This document shows, piece after piece, positions 10,557 through 20,327 of a DNA stretch of 51,730 bases. The stretch spans positions 1 through 51,730 of the forward strand of contig JAIXLE010000279.1 in assembly GCA_026931725.1 (NCBI GenBank), read 5' to 3'. This DNA comes from Bacteroidales bacterium. Its GTDB lineage: Bacteria > Planctomycetota > Planctomycetia > Gemmatales > Gemmataceae. The notes beneath the pieces were generated by a model, which saw nothing but the letters and a program-made list of their open reading frames with translations, made no database searches and was not told the DNA's origin. Position 1 is the first letter of the stretch. Every line of letters begins with the position of its first letter. A program made the translations under genes and the position numbers.

Positions 10557-12164
10557 TTACTTCAATTCCACTTGAACAGCTTGTAGCACCTCTTGCGTGG
10601 CATCGTCTTGAATGAAGGCGATCAACTTCAGATTGGCCAGTGCCAATGGGCGATCGGGGCTGCGGAAGTCGACCCCGGAAGTTTCGACGAACTCTTGCAG
10701 GTCTTTGCCGATGGCCGTGCGGAGTGCGGCGAGGTCGATGGTCACGGTCTGCTCGCCGGTTTTCGCGGTGAGTGGGAACCCTTGGGCACCGCCGGGCATT
10801 GCCCGCAGCGTGTTCAGATGGTAGCGTGTGCTGCTGATGCCAGAATACCGGATCCGCGACTCGACCAGGGCGAACCGCAGGAAGACTTTGTCACCCGGTT
10901 TCTCCAAGTCGGTGACGGTAGCTTTCGCGGAAAAGCCTGTCTCGGTGGCGGAGGCGGTGAGTGTGAGCTTGGCCGGGCTGGGCAGTTCCAATTGTTTCTC
11001 AATTCGCTTGCGAATCGCATCAAAATCGGTTTGTGCGGTAGCCGCGGTGCCGCCTTCGACTTCCACGGCTTTCCCATCGACCAGCACGGCTGGTAATGCG
11101 GTGATGGAGCGGCTTTTCAGGTAATGCTCGGTCCGCAGCATCCCTTCCTTCGCGGCCAGCGGGTTGGCCGTGGGCCGATGTAGTTGGTACGCCACCACCA
11201 CGACTTCTGAAGGTTGGAAGCTCTTGAGAATCGCGGCTTCCGCCAGATCGACGGCCACGGCGGGTGGGGCATCGGCACTGGTAAAGATTTCCACGAGAAC
11301 GGCTCGGTCGCTTTTCGCTTTGCGGCCCGCATGGACCGGGGCATCCGCGAGTGGGCTGGATTTCTGGGATTCCGCGAAATCCCGCAGTTCGAGCCGGGCG
11401 GCGAGGGTCCGGTACTTCTTCGCCTCATCGGCTTTACCCGCCTTGTCGAGAACATGAGCGAGCGTGTCCATCACCGCCATCGTCACGGCGGGGGTGGCAT
11501 CCTCGGTGAGCATCCGTTCGGCACGCTGAGCCTGTGCCAGAGCAATGTCTGTGAAGCCCGGTTGCCCGGCCAGATCATTCGCCAACCGGAGGGCGATGGT
11601 GCGTTCCCAACGCGGGCCGTAAGTCTGGGCGGCCTTGGTCATCCGTTCCGCGATGGCGCGGGCATCGGCTTCGCTGAGTTTCTTCGCGGCGGCTTCGCTC
11701 AGAATGATAAAGCCACTGTTGAACAGGTCCGGCCCGACTGTCGATTGCTGGAAGGTTTCCTGCGCCAGGGCGAAGGGATCGTTCAGATTCTTGAGCTGTG
11801 AGGGTTTCATTTCCGTCAGTTGCGGTACGCCGACGGGTGGGGCCAGTGTCCCGGTGATTTTCGAGCCATCCGCGGCGACGATTCCATCAAACGATGTCAG
11901 ATCGACGTTGCGGAACCGTAATCGGAATGTCAGGTGGCTGTCATTTACGGTCACCTGTGTGATGGTGGGTTCCACCTGGAGCGGCGGGGCCGAACTGATG
12001 AAGTCCCCGACCCATTTCCCCTCTGTTTCCGAGAAGCTGATGAGGAAAGTGAGCGGTTGCCCGCCTTCGGCCAGCCGCAGTTTCCACTGACCCGCGGGAG
12101 GAGCCGCCAGCGTCGCCCCTGCGCCCAGCAGTAGGCTCATTCCGATGAGGAGATGGCGAACCAT
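10557..12164 (-). CDS. Exported protein with thioredoxin-like (DUF1223-like) segment
   Basis: 535 aa from the ATG at 12164, which has AAAGGA about nine bases upstream; the longer frame to 12311 is rejected because it places a signal peptide internally. [21 protein letters not shown] is a signal sequence. Next is a beta-rich domain (about residues 25-130), a helical region with TPR-like spacing, then from about residue 285 a segment [20 protein letters not shown]... [12 protein letters not shown] that resembles the DUF1223/thioredoxin fold, including the cis-Pro loop. The CxxC active site is missing, so redox activity is unlikely. The C-terminal 150 residues form another beta-rich domain. The function is unknown. 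Confidence 0.7.
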   Translation of the reverse strand: MVRHLLIGMSLLLGAGATLAAPPAGQWKLRLAEGGQPLTFLISFSETEGKWVGDFISSAPPLQVEPTITQVTVNDSHLTFRLRFRNVDLTSFDGIVAADGSKITGTLAPPVGVPQLTEMKPSQLKNLNDPFALAQETFQQSTVGPDLFNSGFIILSEAAAKKLSEADARAIAERMTKAAQTYGPRWERTIALRLANDLAGQPGFTDIALAQAQRAERMLTEDATPAVTMAVMDTLAHVLDKAGKADEAKKYRTLAARLELRDFAESQKSSPLADAPVHAGRKAKSDRAVLVEIFTSADAPPAVAVDLAEAAILKSFQPSEVVVVAYQLHRPTANPLAAKEGMLRTEHYLKSRSITALPAVLVDGKAVEVEGGTAATAQTDFDAIRKRIEKQLELPSPAKLTLTASATETGFSAKATVTDLEKPGDKVFLRFALVESRIRYSGISSTRYHLNTLRAMPGGAQGFPLTAKTGEQTVTIDLAALRTAIGKDLQEFVETSGVDFRSPDRPLALANLKLIAFIQDDATQEVLQAVQVELK

Positions 12165-12434
12165 GACGGTCAATCCTTTCACGGACAGCAGATGAGGAGT
12201 GTTTCGATCACGATATGCCGTGACCCACGGATAGAACAGGCATTCCCCACAATCCTCACAAGCGGTAAACTTTCGCCGGGCTTCCTCTCGAACCATCCGA
12301 CGTGGTGTCACTCTATCGGTTAGAATGAAGTAAGTCGGACAGGAACCGTCCCTCTCTTCTAATCCACGGTTGATCCACGGTGCTATGGGGCATCCGGTTT
12401 TCTCGTAACGTGATTGGGTTCACAAGGTATCGTT

Positions 12435-14636
12435 ATGCGCGTCTGGCCGGGCAATGCTTATCCACTCGGGGCGGAATGGCAGGGGGCAGGGGTCAACTTC
12501 GCGCTCTTCTCGGAGAATGCGACCAAAGTTGAACTCTGCCTGTTCGACAGTGTGGACGCACGCCGGGAATCCCTCCGCATCGAGATGAAAGAGCGTACCG
12601 ATCAGGTTTGGCATTGCTTCTTGCCGGATGCGTTGCCGGGGCAGTTGTACGGCTACCGTGTGCATGGCCCCTACGACCCGGCACGCGGGCATCGGTTCAA
12701 CCCCAACAAAGTGCTCCTCGACCCGTATGCCAAGATGCTCGGCCGCGATGTCCGCTGGGATGATAGCCTGTTCGGCTACACCATCGGGAAAGACGATCTC
12801 ACGTTCGACACCCGAGACAGTGCCCCTTACGCGCCATTGGCCGCCGTGATCGACACCGCGTTCACCTGGGGCGACGACCGACCGCCACGCACCCCCTGGC
12901 ACAAGACGATCATTTATGAAATGCACGTCAAGGGGTTCACGATGCAGCACCCCGGCGTGCCGGAGAACATGCGTGGCAGCTATGCCGGGCTGGCATCCGA
13001 AGCGGTGATCCAACATTTGCACGATCTCAATGTCACGGCGGTCGAACTATTGCCCGTGCATCAGTTCCTCAACGATCGGCATTTAGTGGAAAAGGGACTC
13101 TCGAATTACTGGGGTTACAACACCCTCAACTACTTTGCCCCGCACTTGAACTATGATTCGCCGCACAACAATCTCAGTCCGATTCACGAATTCAAAATGA
13201 TGGTGCGGGCACTGCACGCCGCCGGGATCGAGGTGATTCTGGATGTGGTCTACAACCACACCTGCGAAGGGAACCAGATGGGGCCGACACTCTCCTGGCG
13301 GGGTGTCGACAACGCGGCGTACTACCGGGTATCGCCCGAAGACCCACGCTACTACATGGACTTCACGGGTTGCGGCAACACGCTCAACATGCAGCATCCC
13401 AAAGTCTTGCAACTCATCATGGACTCCCTGCGCTACTGGGTCACGGAGATGCGGGTGGATGGCTTCCGGTTCGATCTGGCCAGTACGCTGGCACGGGAAC
13501 TGTTCGAGGTCAACAAACTCGGAGCCTTTTTCGACATCATCCATCAAGACCCCATCCTGTCCCAAGTGAAGCTCATCGCCGAACCGTGGGACGTTGGACC
13601 CGGTGGCTACCAGGTCGGTAACTTCCCGCCCGGTTGGACCGAATGGAATGGCAAATATCGGGATGTTGTCCGTCAATTCTGGAAAGGCGACGGCGGGACG
13701 GTCAGTGAGTTTGCGACACGCATTTGTGGTTCGAGTGACCTTTACGAACACAGCGGCCGTCGCCCGTATGCGAGCATCAACTTCGTCACCTGTCACGATG
13801 GTTTCACGCTGAACGATCTGGTCAGCTACAACCACAAACACAACGATGCCAACGGCGAAGACAACCGTGACGGAGCCGATGACAACAATTCCTGGAACTG
13901 CGGTGTCGAAGGCCCGACCGATGACCCGGACATCCTGGCTCTGCGTGCCCGACAACGTCGCAATTTTCTGACGACGCTGATGGTGTCCCAAGGCGTCGGG
14001 ATGATTTACGCGGGTGATGAATTCGGTCACACGCAAAACGGAAACAACAATACTTATTGTCAGGATTCCGCACTCAGTTGGTTGAACTGGGAACTGACGG
14101 ACGAACAGCAGTCTTTCTTATCGTTCGTGCAGCGACTGACGCATTTCTGGAGCGAGCAACCCGTACTCAAACGGCGACGGTTCTTCCAGGGGCGTTCGAT
14201 TCGCGGTGAGGGCATCCGCGATATTTCCTGGTTCACCCCGGCTGGGAAAGAGATGAACGACCAGGACTGGGGCGGGTTCGTCAAGTGCCTGGGGATGCGG
14301 TTGGCGGGCGACCTCATCGGCGAAACGGACATGAAGGGTGAGCCGATTGTCGGGGATACCGTCCTCGTGTTGATGAACGCGCACCATGAACCGATCCCAT
14401 TTACTTTGCCGCCGACCAAAGGCGACACGGTCTGGGAGTTGGTCTTCGACACTTGTTCGGACGACACGGAACCGGCGACGTTTGCGGGTGGGGCGGTCTA
14501 TCCTCTGCGGGACCGGAGTACGGTGATCTTGCGTTTCCCCTCTCCGATGGAGAGCGGGAAAAACGCATCGTTGCCGGGCGGGTCATCGTCCTCTCTCAGC
14601 AAGCCGATCTCCCGTCCCAACGGGTTGCGTGGCTAG
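12435..14636 (+). CDS. glgX: Glycogen debranching enzyme GlgX
   Basis: 733 aa from the ATG at 12435. An N-terminal CBM48 domain (about 10-130) begins [20 protein letters not shown]. The GH13 barrel shows [20 protein letters not shown] region [10 protein letters not shown] with the catalytic Asp nucleophile, LIAEPWDVG with the acid/base Glu, and [11 protein letters not shown] with the transition-state stabilising Asp. The enzyme hydrolyses alpha-1,6 branch points in phosphorylase-limited glycogen in the cytoplasm. The length is close to the family norm (about 700). The last 20 residues ([19 protein letters not shown]) are low-complexity and probably a lineage extension. It is monocistronic, divergent from the exported protein upstream, and ends before a good intrinsic terminator. 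Confidence 0.95.
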   Translation: MRVWPGNAYPLGAEWQGAGVNFALFSENATKVELCLFDSVDARRESLRIEMKERTDQVWHCFLPDALPGQLYGYRVHGPYDPARGHRFNPNKVLLDPYAKMLGRDVRWDDSLFGYTIGKDDLTFDTRDSAPYAPLAAVIDTAFTWGDDRPPRTPWHKTIIYEMHVKGFTMQHPGVPENMRGSYAGLASEAVIQHLHDLNVTAVELLPVHQFLNDRHLVEKGLSNYWGYNTLNYFAPHLNYDSPHNNLSPIHEFKMMVRALHAAGIEVILDVVYNHTCEGNQMGPTLSWRGVDNAAYYRVSPEDPRYYMDFTGCGNTLNMQHPKVLQLIMDSLRYWVTEMRVDGFRFDLASTLARELFEVNKLGAFFDIIHQDPILSQVKLIAEPWDVGPGGYQVGNFPPGWTEWNGKYRDVVRQFWKGDGGTVSEFATRICGSSDLYEHSGRRPYASINFVTCHDGFTLNDLVSYNHKHNDANGEDNRDGADDNNSWNCGVEGPTDDPDILALRARQRRNFLTTLMVSQGVGMIYAGDEFGHTQNGNNNTYCQDSALSWLNWELTDEQQSFLSFVQRLTHFWSEQPVLKRRRFFQGRSIRGEGIRDISWFTPAGKEMNDQDWGGFVKCLGMRLAGDLIGETDMKGEPIVGDTVLVLMNAHHEPIPFTLPPTKGDTVWELVFDTCSDDTEPATFAGGAVYPLRDRSTVILRFPSPMESGKNASLPGGSSSSLSKPISRPNGLRG

Positions 14637-14676
14637 GACATTGGCATCTGTCTCAGTTTGTGTCGTGGTTTCTTTT

Positions 14677-14704
14677 GGGACATCCCGGTGGTGTCTCTTT
14701 TTTT
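14677..14704 (+). terminator. Intrinsic terminator after glgX
   Basis: Arms GGGACA (14677-14682) and TGTCTC (14692-14697) form a 6-bp stem with one G-U pair around a nine-base loop, followed directly by seven T residues. It lies 40 bp after the glgX stop. Confidence 0.65.
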
Positions 14705-15229
14705 TCGGGTATGGGATCGTCTGTCCCGCCTGTCGATGAACGGATACCCTCGTTGCTGTCTCAACAGTTCTGCCATTGCATGTTCTGAGCGATCGCTCTC
14801 AATGATATTCGATTGGTGTGTTTTGCTTGCGTCTCATCGATTCTGCAACCACTTCCTCTACGTCGCTGTGACTCAACTTCAACGACTCCACTGGACTCCG
14901 ACACGAACCCGGCGAGGCGGTCTGATTTTGAGAGGGGAACACAACCAGAAACCGCGATCGCCGATTGTTCCGACAAATACAGACCCTGTGACACCCTCAG
15001 TGGGCTTGTGTACCAGGAGAAACGCGAACGGGTCATGGGGTGCGATGCCGCGGTCATGTCCCCAGATTGAGCGGTAAAAAAATATGCAAAATTCCAACAT
15101 TCTATTTTGCATATCCCGCCGTTTTCGCCTATCTTCACTTCGGGTCCGCTTGTTTCTGGCTTGATATCGTGTTCTGGAGAATACGATTCCAACTCGTTTT
15201 ACGGCTCTCTACAACGAAAAGGTGGGACG
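14705..15229. other. Intergenic stretch without a supported gene
   Basis: About 525 bp between the glgX terminator and the LEDR exoprotein. Short frames on both strands lack family-like residues and ribosome binding sites. The only clear structure is the AT-rich inverted repeat at 15082-15114. The stretch is more AT-rich than its neighbours and probably carries the promoter of the downstream gene. Confidence 0.6.
15082..15114. promoter_or_regulatory. Perfect 11-bp AT-rich inverted repeat
   Basis: ATATGCAAAAT (15082-15092) pairs exactly with ATTTTGCATAT (15104-15114) across an 11-base loop, about 115 bp before the start of the exoprotein gene. On the minus strand the stem is followed by a run of seven T. 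It can act as an operator, an mRNA leader hairpin, or a minus-strand terminator; no minus-strand gene is seen that would need one. Confidence 0.5.
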
Positions 15230-17467
15230 ATGGCCCGTCGCAATGTACACAATGTTCAGTTTAAGAAAGCAAAACGCAACCGACTGAGCGTCACAATGCT
15301 CGAAGATCGGTGCAACCCCGCACCAATCGGCGGCCTCGATCCCACTTTCGGGGATAAGGGCATTGCCACAGCCGCGGATCTGCTGGGAAATGGAACCGCT
15401 TTCTTTGATTCCGTACAAACGACTGAGGGCAAATTCATTGCAGTGGGTGGTGATGCAAACAACAATTTCGTGGTGGCTCGCTTCAACAGCGATGGCTCGC
15501 TTGATCAGGATTTCGGTACGAATGGTATCGTCACCAGTAAATTCCAAAACCAAAATAGTGCCGCATTGTCAGTCGCCGTCGATACGGATGACGGCACGAT
15601 CTACATTGCGGGATTTGCGAATGATTTTGATGATCAAGGATTAGCCAAGATTTCTGCCAATGGAAATGATGTCACAAGCGTTGTAAATGCAAATGTTGGA
15701 TTACCGCAGGACATTGCGTTTAATTCCGCAACCAATCAGCTATATCTTGTCGATAATTTTAGTGGCCAATTATTCATAAAACTATTTGATGATAATTTGG
15801 CATTTGTTAATCTTAATAACACGGTGTTCGATAGCAATGACCCAGAAACCAATGCCCGTGTAACTCTTGCTGCTGATGGTACGGTCTTCGCCGTCGCCAC
15901 GGCAAATAATCAAACGGGCATCGGCGTAGCCCGTTTGCCAGCGGATCTCTCCACAATCGACACGAAAGTCTATGATCTCAATGGCACACAAAACGCTGGC
16001 GGTATCACCATCAGTTCTGCGACTGGCCAAGTTTTTATCGGTGCATCAGTCGATGGCAATATTGCAGTGATCCGCATCAATGATCCCAAGGATATTGAGA
16101 AGGGAAACACAAAAGAGATTGGAGCAGGTTTTGTCCGTGCCATTGGTGTCGATGCCTTCAATCGCCCTGTTTTAACGGGTGAGAGTGCCAACGGTGTCTT
16201 TGTCGCGCGGCTCACTGGTTCTGGTGAATTGAAAGCCGACGACACATTCGCTCCCGACGGCATCGCCAACCTCAAGCAAGCGGCCGGTTCCAATGGCTTT
16301 GGTATCTTCGTCGATAATGCGTCCGGTAAGATCACACTGGCGGGTTCTGATGGTGGGAAAGCGGCGGCTTATCGGGTCATTGGCGCGACAGGCTTGCCGA
16401 CCTCGGTCATCGCTTCGGGGCAGCCTTCCGGCAACGGCGTTCGGTATAACCTGGACCCCGCTACCTTCGCGTCCCTGTCGAACAAGCCCGTGGATGTGGA
16501 ATTGAATCCCAAAGCGGGTGGCTCAGTTCGGGTCGCTCAGGCCGATGTGAACGGGGATGGCGTGGCCGATCTGATCGTGGCCAGCGGCCCCGGTGGCGGT
16601 GCCGTCCGTGTGGTTGATGGCCGCACCTCCAACGAAATCGCCAATTTCCAACCGTTCCCCGGTTTCACCGGCGGCCTCTGGATCGCGGCTGGCGACTTCA
16701 CCGGCGATGGCATGGCCGAAATCGTAGCAGGCCCCGATGTTAATGGAACACCCGTAGTCGCCATCTTCTCCGGTGCCGATGTCATCGCCAAGCCGGACAA
16801 TCCGGCCGATTACATGCGGTTCATTGGATTGATTGACCATGAAGGCAAGCCCGAGTCGCTCGACATCGGAATCAACGGTGTCCGCGTGGCCGTGGGCGAT
16901 GTCAATGGTGATGGCGTGGCCGATCTCGTCGTGGGAGCGGGCATCAAAGGTGGCCCGCGGATCACCGTGATTGACGGCCTCCGTATCCGCGACAAAACCG
17001 CGGATGATGGTATCAAACCGCTGGCCAACTTCTTCGTCTTCGAGGAACGCCTGCGTGACGGAGCATTCGTGGCGGTTGGCGACATCAACGGCGATGGATT
17101 CGGTGACATCATCGCGGGGGGCGGCCCATCCGGCGGTCTGCGAATTCGGATCATGAATGGCACCGAAATCACCAATCTCGGGGTGGCTTTCGGTGGCGAC
17201 ACCACCAACAACGGCGGCACGATCAATAACTTCTTCGTCAATGGTGATGAAAAGAGTCGAACGGGTATCCGTGTCAGTGTCGCGGATGTCGATGGCGACG
17301 GCTTGGCCGACTTGGTAACGGGAAGTGGCAATGATGCTCCATCGGAAGTTCGGGTCTTCACAGGCGCACTGCTGAAGAAGTTCCCGAGCGGAACGGCCGA
17401 TCCCAAGGGGGAAATGGTTCTCGATCCGATGTTCGGTGCGCTTCCCGATGGCGTGTTCGTCGGATAA
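15230..17467 (+). CDS. Exported delta-60 / FG-GAP repeat protein with LEDR N-terminus
   Basis: 745 aa from the ATG at 15230, preceded by AAAAGGTGGG. The start MARRNVHNVQFKKAKRNRLS followed by VTMLEDRCNP is the basic 'LExRxxP' leader seen on large exported planctomycete proteins. Residues about 35-330 contain delta-60-type repeats (LDPTFGDKGIAT; VVARFNSDGSLDQDFGTNG), usually a beta-propeller. Residues about 410-740 hold five FG-GAP/VCBS-like repeats with calcium-loop motifs: ADVNGDGVADLIVASG, GDFTGDGMAEIVAG, GDVNGDGVADLVVGAG, GDINGDGFGDIIAGG, ADVDGDGLADLVTGSG. It is probably a surface or secreted adhesin-like protein. The delta-60 half is visibly more AT-rich than the FG-GAP half, pointing to a fusion of modules of different age. 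Confidence 0.85.
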   Translation: MARRNVHNVQFKKAKRNRLSVTMLEDRCNPAPIGGLDPTFGDKGIATAADLLGNGTAFFDSVQTTEGKFIAVGGDANNNFVVARFNSDGSLDQDFGTNGIVTSKFQNQNSAALSVAVDTDDGTIYIAGFANDFDDQGLAKISANGNDVTSVVNANVGLPQDIAFNSATNQLYLVDNFSGQLFIKLFDDNLAFVNLNNTVFDSNDPETNARVTLAADGTVFAVATANNQTGIGVARLPADLSTIDTKVYDLNGTQNAGGITISSATGQVFIGASVDGNIAVIRINDPKDIEKGNTKEIGAGFVRAIGVDAFNRPVLTGESANGVFVARLTGSGELKADDTFAPDGIANLKQAAGSNGFGIFVDNASGKITLAGSDGGKAAAYRVIGATGLPTSVIASGQPSGNGVRYNLDPATFASLSNKPVDVELNPKAGGSVRVAQADVNGDGVADLIVASGPGGGAVRVVDGRTSNEIANFQPFPGFTGGLWIAAGDFTGDGMAEIVAGPDVNGTPVVAIFSGADVIAKPDNPADYMRFIGLIDHEGKPESLDIGINGVRVAVGDVNGDGVADLVVGAGIKGGPRITVIDGLRIRDKTADDGIKPLANFFVFEERLRDGAFVAVGDINGDGFGDIIAGGGPSGGLRIRIMNGTEITNLGVAFGGDTTNNGGTINNFFVNGDEKSRTGIRVSVADVDGDGLADLVTGSGNDAPSEVRVFTGALLKKFPSGTADPKGEMVLDPMFGALPDGVFVG

Positions 17468-17476
17468 TCCTTGCAC

Positions 17477-17507
17477 AACGGCTTCTCATGGGTAATGAGA
17501 AGCCGTT
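17477..17507 (+). terminator. Terminator-like hairpin after the FG-GAP gene
   Basis: Perfect 13-bp arms (17477-17489 and 17495-17507) with a five-base loop GGGTA, nine bases after the stop codon. There is no T-run on either strand, so it may act as an mRNA 3' stabiliser or a factor-aided terminator. Confidence 0.6.
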
Positions 17508-17726
17508 GAAATGGAATCATCGGATGGGATGGCGACGGACAACCGTCTCATCGGATCGGATACGCGGCAAACGGCTATCGGTGAGACATTGGTGAACCCC
17601 AGAAAAGGGAGGATCATCAATGTCTCACTTTGCCTGTGTCTCACGATGGGGCATGTTGCCGAGCGTCCCCATCATGATGTGCATTGTGCCTGCCAACGCG
17701 ATCGGCAACTTTGGCAGCAGCCGAGC

Positions 17727-18890
17727 TTACAGAATCCCTGGGTTCGTCATCTTGATTCCCTTCATGGCCATCCGCATCTGCTCGGGGTTCGGGGAGAACT
17801 CCAGGGCCGTGGCTTTGTCGATCTTGCCCACGTTGACGAGGTTCAGCAAGCTCATCGTGAAATCTTGCATCCCTTCGAGTTCGCCGATGCGGATGGCGGC
17901 TCCGAGTTGCTCATCCTTGCTCTTGAGGATCAGTTCCCGAATTGTCGGGTTGACGATCATGATTTCATTAGTCGGCACCCGTTGCACGCCGGGCAGAATG
18001 CTGGGCACGAGTTTCTGAGCCACCACCGCTTTCAGGTTGAACGCCAAACTCTGACGGACAGCGTGGTGCATCGTGGGTGGAAACAGGTCCAAAATTCGGC
18101 TCACGGTGCTGGCGGCACTGGAAGCGTGAATCGTTCCGAAGACGACGTGCCCGGTTTCCGCGGCGTGGACACCCGCTTCAAATGTGTCCTTGTCACGCAT
18201 TTCCCCGACGAGGATGATGTCTGGGTCTTGGCGGACAGCGTGCTTCAAGGCCAGGTGCCAGTCCGCGACATCCAGATAGACTTCCCGTTGGTTCATCACG
18301 GACATGCGATCGGTGAAGACGAATTCAATCGGGTCTTCGATGGTGAGGATGTGCAACGCCTCGCGGCTATTGATATAGTCCAGCATGGACGCGATTGTCG
18401 TAGACTTCCCCGAGCCGGTCACCCCGGCGAGAATCACCATCCCTTGTTCGTAGTGGCAGAGCGTTTCGATGGCGGGCGGCAACCCGAGCTTGGCGAAGGT
18501 CGGGATGCTGGTGTTCACCCGCCGGGCGACGAGAGCGAGTTTCCCCCGTTGTTTGAACAGGTTTACGCGGAAGCGGCACTCATCGTTCCCGACGACGTGC
18601 GAGAAATCCGCTCCGCCTTTTTCATCCAGCGTGTTTCGGTGTTTCTCGGACAGCACGGGGTAGAGGAGCTTTTCCAGATCCTCCTGGGTGAGGACTTTCG
18701 TATTCATGCGCTGGATCACACCGCGTAGCCGCATCATTCCGGGGAGTCCGGCTTTGAGGTGCAGGTCCGAACCTTCGTGTAACATCACCGTGCGGTACAA
18801 CTGGTTGACGGGCGGCTCACCCGGAACCATCGCGGCGAGTTTGAGGCCGCCGGTTTGCTCGGGAGCGGGGGCTGCTGCGGGGGTGGACAT
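17727..18890 (-). CDS. pilT: Type IV pilus twitching ATPase PilT
   Basis: 387 aa from the ATG at 18890, with AGGAG nine bases upstream; an upstream in-frame start at 18932 is less likely. After an Ala/Pro-rich start comes the PAS-like N-domain (HEGSDLHLKAGLPGMMRLRG), then the RecA-like ATPase: Walker A GVTGSGKSTTIASML, Asp box TIEDPIEFV, Walker B DIILVGEMRDKDTFE and His box GHVVFGTIHASSAAS. The C-terminal TIRELI corresponds to the AIRNLI motif needed for retraction. PilT hexamers power pilus retraction at the inner membrane. No other pilus genes are nearby except the secretin-like gene 1.4 kb upstream on the same strand. The hisF stop is 38 bp before the start. Confidence 0.92.
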   Translation of the reverse strand: MSTPAAAPAPEQTGGLKLAAMVPGEPPVNQLYRTVMLHEGSDLHLKAGLPGMMRLRGVIQRMNTKVLTQEDLEKLLYPVLSEKHRNTLDEKGGADFSHVVGNDECRFRVNLFKQRGKLALVARRVNTSIPTFAKLGLPPAIETLCHYEQGMVILAGVTGSGKSTTIASMLDYINSREALHILTIEDPIEFVFTDRMSVMNQREVYLDVADWHLALKHAVRQDPDIILVGEMRDKDTFEAGVHAAETGHVVFGTIHASSAASTVSRILDLFPPTMHHAVRQSLAFNLKAVVAQKLVPSILPGVQRVPTNEIMIVNPTIRELILKSKDEQLGAAIRIGELEGMQDFTMSLLNLVNVGKIDKATALEFSPNPEQMRMAMKGIKMTNPGIL

Positions 18891-18928
18891 CGGCGTATCT
18901 CTCCTGGAGCGAAAACCTGCGGATGCGA

Positions 18929-19714
18929 TCAAACCGTGTTCAGCGTGGGAATCCGCCGCACGGCGATTCCGTGTTGCGCGAGATATTCTTTGGTCGCAGG
19001 GATCGAGTATTCGTTGTAGTGAAAAATGCTGGCGGCGAGTGCGGCATCCGCGCCCGCTTCAAAAGCGGCCCGCAAATGTTCGGGGTTCCCCGCTCCACCG
19101 CTGGCCACCACGGGGACGCTCACGGCGGCGGACACGGCTCGGAGCATCGGGAGATCGTACCCATTCTTGGTTCCGTCCGCATCCATCGACGTGAGAATAA
19201 TCTCTCCTGCGCCGAGGCGTTCGACTTCCCGCGCCCAGGCCACGGCTTCCAGGCCGGTTGGGGTGCGACCACCGTTGACATGCACTTCCCAGACTTCCTG
19301 GCCATCTCGGATGATTCGTTTCGGGTCGATGTTCACCACCGTGGCACAGCGGCCAAACTTACGGGAGACGGCCGCGATCAGTTCTGGAGTCTTCACGGCG
19401 GCGGAGTTCAGGCTGACCTTTTCGGCTCCGGCCTGAATGAGACGGGTGGCATCGTCGAGGGTCCGAATCCCGCCGCCCACGGTGAACGGCATGAACACCT
19501 GTTCCGCGACTTGTCGGACGATGTCGGCCATGATGGCTCGGCCTTCGTGGCTGGCGGAAATATCCAGGAACACGAGTTCATCTGCCCCGGCGGCTTCGTA
19601 GCGGCGCGCCACTTCCACGGGATCGCCCGCATCGCGGAGTTCGAGGAAGTTGGTGCCTTTGACGACCCGGCCCCGGTCAACATCCAGGCACGGGATAATC
19701 CGTTTCGTGAGCAT
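18929..19714 (-). CDS. hisF: Imidazole glycerol phosphate synthase subunit HisF
   Basis: 261 aa from the ATG at 19714 ([20 protein letters not shown]), the usual HisF N-terminus and length; an extension to 19762 adds non-family residues. Key features are the catalytic Asp in CLDVD, the second catalytic Asp in [15 protein letters not shown], the phosphate-binding [13 protein letters not shown], and [13 protein letters not shown] near the C-terminus. HisF is a TIM-barrel cyclase that uses ammonia delivered by HisH to make imidazole glycerol phosphate and AICAR in histidine synthesis. No other his gene is in the window. It sits directly upstream of pilT on the same strand, probably a co-transcription of convenience. 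Confidence 0.95.
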   Translation of the reverse strand: MLTKRIIPCLDVDRGRVVKGTNFLELRDAGDPVEVARRYEAAGADELVFLDISASHEGRAIMADIVRQVAEQVFMPFTVGGGIRTLDDATRLIQAGAEKVSLNSAAVKTPELIAAVSRKFGRCATVVNIDPKRIIRDGQEVWEVHVNGGRTPTGLEAVAWAREVERLGAGEIILTSMDADGTKNGYDLPMLRAVSAAVSVPVVASGGAGNPEHLRAAFEAGADAALAASIFHYNEYSIPATKEYLAQHGIAVRRIPTLNTV

Positions 19715-19814
19715 ACAAACCCGATGGGGTGCGTCGTTCCGTGGAGTGTGTCTATTGGTCATGGTAAGGGGAACGACACTTCCCCGTCAACCAGTCCAAC
19801 GGAACGGGGACGCT

Positions 19815-19843
19815 ACTGGGAGCGACACAGAGCCGCTCCCAGT
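19815..19843 (-). terminator. Hairpin between the 51-aa gene and hisF
   Basis: Perfect 10-bp arms ACTGGGAGCG and CGCTCCCAGT around a nine-base loop. It lies 50 bp downstream of the 51-aa gene stop on the minus strand and about 100 bp before hisF. There is no T-run. It is probably a terminator or processing hairpin. Confidence 0.5.
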
Positions 19844-19893
19844 GGGGCTATTCGCAGGGTATTTCGCAAGAAGCCCATTGTCGACGCAAAGAG

Positions 19894-20049
19894 TTAGACT
19901 CCACGATTGGCGGCGACCCAGAGCATGTAGGCAACTCGGTCATGTAATGCCGTTCGTTGGCGTGCCCGCCGGGCGTAACCATCTCGCCATGCATAGTAGA
20001 TGAGAGTAATCGCTAAAATTGTCAGGTTCCAGGTGACTATTGGGTACAT
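19894..20049 (-). CDS. Small predicted single-pass membrane protein, 51 aa
   Basis: The frame starts MYPIVTWNLTILAITLIYYA, one membrane helix of about 18 residues from residue 4. A basic cytoplasmic segment WRDGYARRARQRTALHD follows, then a second amphipathic stretch VAYMLWVAANRGV. A GGA-containing site lies about eight bases before the ATG, and the helix followed by clustered Arg obeys the positive-inside rule. It sits alone between the secretin gene and hisF with a hairpin behind it. No homologue is recognised. The coding evidence is residue pattern and ribosome binding site only. Confidence 0.55.
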   Translation of the reverse strand: MYPIVTWNLTILAITLIYYAWRDGYARRARQRTALHDRVAYMLWVAANRGV

Positions 20050-20327
20050 GGTTCGTTTCCAACAAACCGGCTGTGGGGCGAAGTGAGGAGTACCGAACCT
20101 GTCAAATACAGGTTCGCCTCAACGGTTAATCGGACTGTAAGTCATGCTTCCCGCTCCGGCAAATGCGGTTTGGAGAAATCCGAGCTTGTCGGGTGTAGCT
20201 CCCGCGCATCCGGTTGGGCTCCGGTTCCCGGCGCGGGGAATTTTTCCCGCTGTGCATGCGACAAACGCCATACGGCCCGGAGGAATCCCCCGAGCCGCAC
20301 GGCATTTCGACTTTTCCTTGCCGGCGA

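Noticed and set aside
14658..15192. Several short frames between glgX and the exoprotein
   Set aside because: They overlap on both strands, start inside or next to the glgX terminator and have no motif.
17511..18728. 405-codon plus-strand open frame opposite pilT
   Set aside because: pilT carries all family motifs; the opposite frame is a composition artefact.
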